Origin: Massilia sp. Root351
GTDB lineage: Bacteria; Pseudomonadota; Gammaproteobacteria; Burkholderiales; Burkholderiaceae_D
Assembly (NCBI RefSeq): GCF_001425045.1
Contig: NZ_LMDJ01000034.1
Span: 248,001-312,000, forward strand
Length of the DNA: 64,000 bases
Reading direction: 5' to 3'
Translations under genes and position numbers: made by a program
The notes under the pieces: generated by a model
Databases searched by the model: none
The model's input: the letters and a program-made list of their open reading frames with translations, nothing else
What the model was told of the DNA's origin: nothing
Shown here: one piece after another, positions 59,354 to 64,000 of the stretch
Numbering within the stretch: the first letter of the stretch is position 1
Layout of the letters: each line of letters opens with the position of its first letter

Positions 59354-60012
59354 TTTTTGGCCGCCTTTTTCTTGTCGGCGGCCGCCTTGCGCTGCGCCGC
59401 CACTTCGTCGGGGTCCAGATAGCGGAAGGTCTTGGCCACCGCGTCCAGGGTCAGGTTGCCGTCCTTGCCGGCCGTCAGCGCCATATTGTTCAGCGTGACG
59501 ATGCGCGGCAGGTTGGCCATGTCGCTGGCGAAGGCGCCGATGTCGTGGTAGTTGCCGGACACCTTGATGTCGATCGGCAGCTCGGCGTAGTAGTCGCGCA
59601 CCACCACCTGGCCCGGCTTGAACAGTTCGAACTGCAGGCCGCGCCCGAGGCCGGCCTGGTTGATGTCCGACAGCAGCGCGGCCATCTCGGCCTTGCTCGG
59701 CAGCTGCTTCTGCAACCGTTCCACGTACTGGTCCACTTGTGCTTTCTGGGCCCGCAGCGCTTCCAGGTTGACCGCCTGCTGGGTCTTGATGGTGTATTCG
59801 CCGCGCAGCCGCTGCTCCTCGGCCACCAGCGCTTCCTTGGCCTCGAACTGGCCGCTCCAGTAGGCGAAATAGCCCAGCGCCGACACGCCCACCACCATGG
59901 CCACCGCGCACAGCAGGCGCGGCGCCAGCGGCCACTGGCCGGGATGGCGGCCGCCCAGGCCGCGGAACTGGTCCGCCAGGGCGGCGCTCGCATCTTTGAT
60001 ATCTATCGCCAT
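59350..60012 (-). CDS. pilO: Type IV pilus inner-membrane platform protein PilO
   Basis: 220 residues: short cytoplasmic N-terminus, one membrane helix (LLCAVAMVVGVSALGYFAYW, about 33-52), coiled coil (about 60-105), and PilO periplasmic domain with LKFKPGQ-like pattern (FELFKPGQVVVRDYYAELPI). The tail is Lys/Ala-rich. Pairs with PilN. pilP start overlaps its stop. Confidence 0.94.
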   Translation of the reverse strand: MAIDIKDASAALADQFRGLGGRHPGQWPLAPRLLCAVAMVVGVSALGYFAYWSGQFEAKEALVAEEQRLRGEYTIKTQQAVNLEALRAQKAQVDQYVERLQKQLPSKAEMAALLSDINQAGLGRGLQFELFKPGQVVVRDYYAELPIDIKVSGNYHDIGAFASDMANLPRIVTLNNMALTAGKDGNLTLDAVAKTFRYLDPDEVAAQRKAAADKKKAAKK

Positions 60013-60021
60013 GGTCGGCCC

Positions 60022-60666
60022 TCAGTTCCTGGCCGCAGCCATTGCGCCGGCGTTGGCGCCGGCCGCAGGTTTGGCGCCCGGCTTGCCGTCGGCCGGCTTG
60101 TCCTTGTCGCGCGGACGCTTGATGCTGACGATCATGTTGAACTCCACCACCTTCTTGGCCGTCTTGCCCTGGCCCAGGCCGGTCGACTTGACTTCGATCA
60201 GGTCCGGCCGCTCCAGCCACGGCGAGACCCCGGCCACGTTGCGCAGCAGCTCCGAGACCCGCTCCTGCGACTGCGCATAGCCCAGCAGCGTGACCTTCTG
60301 GCCCTCCTGCTTGAAGGCGCGCAGGTAGACCCCGGGCGGCATGTTCTTGACCAGTTCGTCCAGCAGGAACACCGGCTGGTTGCGGTCGCCCTGCAAGTCC
60401 TCGACGGCCTGCTGGCGCGCCTTGAGCGCTTCGATTTCCTGCTTCAGCGTGGCGATCTCGACGATCTTCTTGTCCAGCACCACGATGGCGTCCTTGATGA
60501 CCTTGTTGCGCTGTTCCTGGATCGAGATGCCGCGCGCGTTGTAGCCGCCCACGGCCAGCACGATGGCCGCGCCGATCAGCGCGCCCAGCACCAGCAGTGC
60601 GTAGAACGCCGCCTTCTTTTGCTTGCGCTTGGCCTCGCGGTGCGGCAGCAGATTAATATGGATCAT
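60022..60666 (-). CDS. pilN: Type IV pilus inner-membrane platform protein PilN
   Basis: 214 residues. The conserved PilM-binding N-terminus INLLPHRE is intact (residues 4-11), then a membrane helix (FYALLVLGALIGAAIVLAVGGY), coiled coil and periplasmic domain (PGVYLRAFKQEGQKVTLLGY). A Lys/Pro/Ala tail ends the protein. Its ATG overlaps the pilM stop (ATGA). Confidence 0.95.
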   Translation of the reverse strand: MIHINLLPHREAKRKQKKAAFYALLVLGALIGAAIVLAVGGYNARGISIQEQRNKVIKDAIVVLDKKIVEIATLKQEIEALKARQQAVEDLQGDRNQPVFLLDELVKNMPPGVYLRAFKQEGQKVTLLGYAQSQERVSELLRNVAGVSPWLERPDLIEVKSTGLGQGKTAKKVVEFNMIVSIKRPRDKDKPADGKPGAKPAAGANAGAMAAARN

Positions 60667-61745
60667 CAGCCAAACCTCCGCATGGCCAGGCCGCAGGCCA
60701 CCAGGTAGGCCGGCGCCTCGGCGCGCAAGGCTTGCTCGCGCACGCCCGGTCCCAGCTGCATGCCCTTGAACGGCGAAATGACGGCGCTGGAAATCTTGCT
60801 GCGGCTGGCCACGATGTCGAGCAGGCCCGGGATCAGCGCACAGCCGCCGGCCAGGAACAGCTGGTCGACCCGGGTATAGGGCGTGGAGGTGTAGAAGAAC
60901 TGGATCGCGCGCGTCACTTCCAGCGCGGCGCTTTCGAGGAAGGGCGCAAGGATGTCGGCGCCGTAGCTGTCCGGCAGTTCGCCCGACTTCTTGCGCGTCT
61001 CGGCCTCGTCGAAGGCCATGCCGTAGCTGCGCACGATCTCCTGGGTCAGCGCGTTGCCGCCGAACGGCGCCTCGCGCTCGTATATGGTGGCGCCGTCCAG
61101 CAGCACCGAAATATGGGTGACCTGGGCGCCGATCTGGAACAGCGCCACGATCTGGCCGGCGCCGCCTTCCGGCAACTGCACCAGCACCCGGTCCAGCGCG
61201 GCGCGCGCGGCGTAGGACTCGACGTCCATCACGGTGGCCTTCAGGCCGGAGGCCTCGGCGATGGCGACCCGGTCCTCGACCTTTTCGCGGCGCGAGGCGG
61301 CCAGCATCACCTCGATATCGTCGGGGGAATTGGGCGCCGGGCCGATCACGTCGAAATCGAGGCTGACCTCGTCCAGCGCGAACGGGATGTACTGGCTGGC
61401 TTCCGATTCCACCTGCACTTCCAGCTGGTCCTCGGCCATGCCGGCCGGCAGCACGATCTTCTTGGTGATCACGGAGGCCGGCGGCATGCCCAGCGCGGCC
61501 AGCTTGGCGCGCGTGCCGCTTTTCTTCCACACGCGGCGCAGCGCGTCGACCACCTGCTCCATGTTCTCGATATTCCCGTCCACCACGGCGCCGCGCGGCA
61601 GCGGCTCGGCGGCGTAGCGCTCCAGGCGCCAGCCTTCCTTGCCCGCCTGCGACAGTTCCACCAGGCGCACGCTGGAGGTGCTGATGTCCACGCCGATCAG
61701 CGGGGGATTGCCGCCACCGAACAGGCTGCCGAGATCCAGGTTCAT
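60666..61745 (-). CDS. pilM: Type IV pilus actin-like protein PilM
   Basis: 359 residues. Actin-like ATPase fold: phosphate loops LIGVDISTSSVRLVEL (about 16-31) and VALFQIGAQVTHISVLLDG, and the adenosine motif LFLAGGCALIPGL. Cytoplasmic ring protein that binds the PilN N-terminus. First gene of pilM-N-O-P-Q, divergent from the PBP1A gene, as in most Gram-negative pilus loci. Confidence 0.97.
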   Translation of the reverse strand: MNLDLGSLFGGGNPPLIGVDISTSSVRLVELSQAGKEGWRLERYAAEPLPRGAVVDGNIENMEQVVDALRRVWKKSGTRAKLAALGMPPASVITKKIVLPAGMAEDQLEVQVESEASQYIPFALDEVSLDFDVIGPAPNSPDDIEVMLAASRREKVEDRVAIAEASGLKATVMDVESYAARAALDRVLVQLPEGGAGQIVALFQIGAQVTHISVLLDGATIYEREAPFGGNALTQEIVRSYGMAFDEAETRKKSGELPDSYGADILAPFLESAALEVTRAIQFFYTSTPYTRVDQLFLAGGCALIPGLLDIVASRSKISSAVISPFKGMQLGPGVREQALRAEAPAYLVACGLAMRRFG

Positions 61746-61827
61746 ATTGCAACACCTGTGGTTGAATGCATAAGGGAACTCGTTTGAAAACCAGCGTTTA
61801 GGAGACAGAAGTGATGCGGTACATTAA

Positions 61828-61857
61828 ATCCTAGCAATAAGATGAATCCAGTGTAAA
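61828..61857 (-). promoter_or_regulatory. Candidate promoter for the pilM-N-O-P-Q operon
   Basis: On the minus strand TTTACA, 18-base spacer, TAGGAT. The predicted start lies about 75 bases before pilM. Confidence 0.4.
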
Positions 61858-61941
61858 GGTATTTCTACTGCGCACAATTGGCCGTCTGTGCGCGTTTCGC
61901 CACACTTTCTCCGCCCCGTTTTTCCTCTGTGTGAGCGCAAG

Positions 61942-61956
61942 AACAACTAAGTTGTT
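61942..61956. promoter_or_regulatory. Inverted repeat, possible operator
   Basis: AACAACT-A-AGTTGTT, a perfect 7-bp palindrome around one base, midway between pilM and mrcA. It could bind a dimeric regulator of either side. Confidence 0.35.
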
Positions 61957-62027
61957 TTGTTACTCAGAGTTAATATTTCCTGATTTCCGGTAGGATGCGG
62001 AAGGCGCCGCTGCTATCTGGGCTCGCT

Positions 62028-62033
62028 TATAAT
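62028..62033 (+). promoter_or_regulatory. Candidate -10 for the PBP1A gene
   Basis: Perfect TATAAT about 45 bases before the start codon. No good -35 at 16-18 bases. Confidence 0.35.
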
Positions 62034-62077
62034 GGGCCGGATAACCATAGCGAAACCATAGCGAAAGAGCCAAGCGC

Positions 62078-64000
62078 ATGAGCACTGCCCAATCTGCCAA
62101 AGCCTCCCCTTCCCGTTCCAAGAAAATCCTGCTGACCGCGCTGGCCTCCTTGCTGGGCCTGGCGATGGTCGCGGTACTGCTGGTGGTGTTCGGCCTGGCG
62201 ATGGCCTACCCCAACCTGCCCGAGCTGGATTCGCTGACCGACTACCGTCCCAAGATGCCACTGCGCATCTTCTCGGCCGACAATGTGCTGATCGGCGAGT
62301 TCGGCGAAGAGCGCCGCAACCTGGTGCGCATCCAGGAAATCCCGGACGTGATGAAAAAGGCCGTGCTGGCGATCGAGGACGACCGCTTCTACGACCACGG
62401 CGGCATCGATTACGCCGGCATCCTGCGCGCGGCGGTGCACAACGCCACCGGCGGCGCGCGCCAGGGCGCCTCCACCATCACGCAGCAGGTGGCGCGCAAC
62501 TTCTTCCTGTCCAGCGAGCAAACCTTCAAGCGCAAGATCTACGAGATCCTGCTGGCGTGGAAAATCGAGAAAAACCTCAGCAAGGACCAGATCCTCGAGG
62601 TGTATATGAACCAGATCTACCTGGGCCAGCGCGCCTACGGTTTCTCGTCGGCCGCACAGATCTATTTCGGCAAGAATCTGAAAGACATTAGCGTGGCCGA
62701 GGCGGCCATGCTGGCCGGCCTGCCGAAAGCGCCGTCGGCCTACAACCCGGTGGTCAATCCCAAGCGCGCGCGCACCCGCCAGCAATACATCCTGGTGCGC
62801 ATGGCGCAGCTGGGCTATATCAGCGACGCGCAGTTCCAGGCCGCCAAGGCCGAGCCGCTGAAAGTGAAGACCGACAGCAGCGAGTTCGGCGTGCATGCCG
62901 AGTACGTGGCCGAGATGGCGCGCCAGCTGGTCTACGAGCAGTTCAAGGAAGACACCTACACGCGCGGCCTGAACGTGTTTACCACCATCACCAAGGCCGA
63001 CCAGGACGCGGCCTACCTGGCGCTGCGCCGGGGCGTGATGGAATACGAGAAGCGCCACGCCTACCGCGGCCCGGAAGCCTACATCGCCATCCCGGCCAAC
63101 AAGGAAGAGGCGGACGACGCCATCGAGTCCGAACTGGCCGGGCATCCGGACAGCGACGACATCGTGGCCGCCATGGTGCTGAACGCCACGCCGCAGAAGG
63201 TGACGGCGGTGACCGCCACCGGCGAGGAGATCGCCATCACCGGCGCCGGGCTGGACATGGGCAAGTCCTGGCTGTCGGAGAAGGCGGCGCCGAACAAGCG
63301 CATCCGCCGCGGCGCCGTGATCCGCGTCATGCGCCAGGAGAAGGACTGGGAAATCACCCAGATGCCGGAAATCGAATCGGCCTTCGTGGCCGCCTCCACC
63401 GAGGACGGTGCCATCAAGGCCATGGTGGGCGGTTTCGACTACAACCGCAACAAGTTCAACCACGTGACGCAAGCGTGGCGCCAGCCCGGCTCCTCGTTCA
63501 AGCCCTTCATCTACTCGGCCTCGCTGGAGCGCGGCCTGTCGCCGGCCACCGTCATCAACGACGCGCCGATTTCCTTCGACGCCGGCCAGACCGGCGGCCA
63601 GGCCTGGGAACCGAAGAACTACGACGGCAAGTACGAAGGCCCGATGACCATGCGGCGCGGCCTGACCAAGTCCAAGAACATGATTTCGATCCGCATCCTG
63701 CACCGCATCGGCGCCAAGTACGGCCAGGAGTACACCACCCGCTTCGGCTTCGAGGCGGAGAAGAACCCGCCCTACCTGACCCTGGCGCTGGGCGCCGGCG
63801 CGGTGACGCCGCTGCAGATGGCCGGCGCCTACGCGGTGTTCGCCAACGGCGGCTACCGGGTGTCGCCGTATCTGATCTCGAAGGTGACGGACGCCAACGG
63901 CAAGGTGCTGTCGCAAGCCAATCCGGACCGCGCCGGGGTGGACGCCAACCGCGTCATCGACGAGCGCAACGCCTTCCTGATGGACAGCATGATGAAGGAC
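62078..64000 (+). CDS. mrcA: Penicillin-binding protein 1A (glycosyltransferase/transpeptidase), 3' end beyond the window
   Basis: 641 residues visible; the family is about 770-850. Short cytoplasmic tail, membrane anchor (ILLTALASLLGLAMVAVLLVVF, about 16-38), GT51 glycosyltransferase domain with catalytic Glu in AIEDDRFYDHGG (about 97) and GASTITQQVARNF, an OB-like insert (about 320-430), and the transpeptidase with active-site SSFKPF (Ser near 472) and SKN (about 531). The KTG motif lies beyond base 64000. Polymerises and cross-links peptidoglycan; divergent from pilM, the usual arrangement. Confidence 0.96.
   Translation, partial: MSTAQSAKASPSRSKKILLTALASLLGLAMVAVLLVVFGLAMAYPNLPELDSLTDYRPKMPLRIFSADNVLIGEFGEERRNLVRIQEIPDVMKKAVLAIEDDRFYDHGGIDYAGILRAAVHNATGGARQGASTITQQVARNFFLSSEQTFKRKIYEILLAWKIEKNLSKDQILEVYMNQIYLGQRAYGFSSAAQIYFGKNLKDISVAEAAMLAGLPKAPSAYNPVVNPKRARTRQQYILVRMAQLGYISDAQFQAAKAEPLKVKTDSSEFGVHAEYVAEMARQLVYEQFKEDTYTRGLNVFTTITKADQDAAYLALRRGVMEYEKRHAYRGPEAYIAIPANKEEADDAIESELAGHPDSDDIVAAMVLNATPQKVTAVTATGEEIAITGAGLDMGKSWLSEKAAPNKRIRRGAVIRVMRQEKDWEITQMPEIESAFVAASTEDGAIKAMVGGFDYNRNKFNHVTQAWRQPGSSFKPFIYSASLERGLSPATVINDAPISFDAGQTGGQAWEPKNYDGKYEGPMTMRRGLTKSKNMISIRILHRIGAKYGQEYTTRFGFEAEKNPPYLTLALGAGAVTPLQMAGAYAVFANGGYRVSPYLISKVTDANGKVLSQANPDRAGVDANRVIDERNAFLMDSMMKD

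Larger units (their letters stand above)
61746..62077. other. 332-bp divergent control region between pilM and mrcA
   Basis: No gene. Holds candidate promoters for both sides and an inverted repeat (listed separately), plus a short direct repeat ATAGCGAAA at about 62047 and 62058 just before the PBP1A start. It is visibly more AT-rich than the coding DNA around it. Confidence 0.6.

Noticed and set aside
1..64000. CRISPR arrays, prophage, integrative elements, secondary-metabolite clusters or defence islands
   Set aside because: I looked for regularly spaced repeats, integrases, transposases, tail or capsid genes, NRPS/PKS modules and typical defence genes and found none. The NYN protein and dynamin-like protein alone do not make a defence system.

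Overview
The window is a 64 kb piece of GC-rich chromosome that is almost entirely coding. Gene content and order point to a betaproteobacterium of the Oxalobacteraceae type (Massilia, Duganella or Janthinobacterium-like). The evidence is lptC-lptA-lptB-rpoN-hpf, ptsN-hprK-rapZ, lolB-ispE-tRNA-Gln-prs-rplY-pth, pilM-N-O-P-Q followed by aroK/aroB, ubiE-ubiJ-ubiB, and a giant one-chain FAD/Fe-S oxidoreductase. The family placement is inference from synteny and protein style, not from a search.

Layout. 1-3148 (minus): ubiquinone genes ubiE, a Tim44-like gene, ubiJ and ubiB (cut by the window edge), with a strong terminator inside the cluster. 3386-5163 (minus): an ECF42-type sigma factor and its YCII/DGPF partner, separated by a long palindrome. 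5278-10135 (minus): a tightly overlapping trio of giant oxidoreductase, HIT protein and DUF971 protein. 10340-13935: yqaA-type membrane protein, ilvA, a small lipoprotein and queF. 14287-16727 (plus): ptsN-hprK-rapZ. 16774-23405 (minus): a CoA hydratase/hydrolase gene, then the LPS-transport/Kdo and sigma-54 block kdsD-kdsC-lptC-lptA-lptB-rpoN-hpf. 23490-30399: Kef-type antiporter, a second copy of the palindrome, a GGDEF cyclase with a MOSC protein, a NYN/OST-HTH protein with a very long disordered tail, and a small secreted protein. 30567-40120: ychF followed by the most accessory-looking stretch (thioesterase, ion channel, a broken TPR gene, a divergent proline dehydrogenase, two AraC-type regulators, an M20 amidohydrolase, DUF3224, PhzF, LysR). 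40214-47553: HD-GYP protein and the pth-rplY-prs-tRNA-Gln-ispE-lolB-TPR housekeeping run. 47661-51603 (plus): mutM, a dynamin-like GTPase and mutY. 51758-61745 (minus): dgt, a fused aroKB, an Ig-like lipoprotein and pilQ-P-O-N-M. 62078 to the end (plus): the start of penicillin-binding protein 1A.

Functional themes are envelope building (Kdo, LPS transport, LolB, PBP1A, type IV pilus), sigma-54/PTS-Ntr regulation, ubiquinone synthesis, guanine-oxidation repair, translation and nucleotide housekeeping, and cyclic-di-GMP turnover (one GGDEF protein, one HD-GYP protein).

I saw no CRISPR array, prophage, insertion sequence, integrase, rRNA operon or recognisable defence island. The best leads are modest: the aroK-aroB gene fusion, the dynamin-like gene between the two 8-oxoguanine repair genes, the NYN/OST-HTH protein with its RGG and Ala-rich tail, the Ig-like lipoprotein inserted in the pilus-aro cluster, the two copies of a long GGGGTCAGACCCC-centred palindrome, and the intra-operon terminators just before ubiJ and pth. 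I do not see a clearly new multi-gene system.
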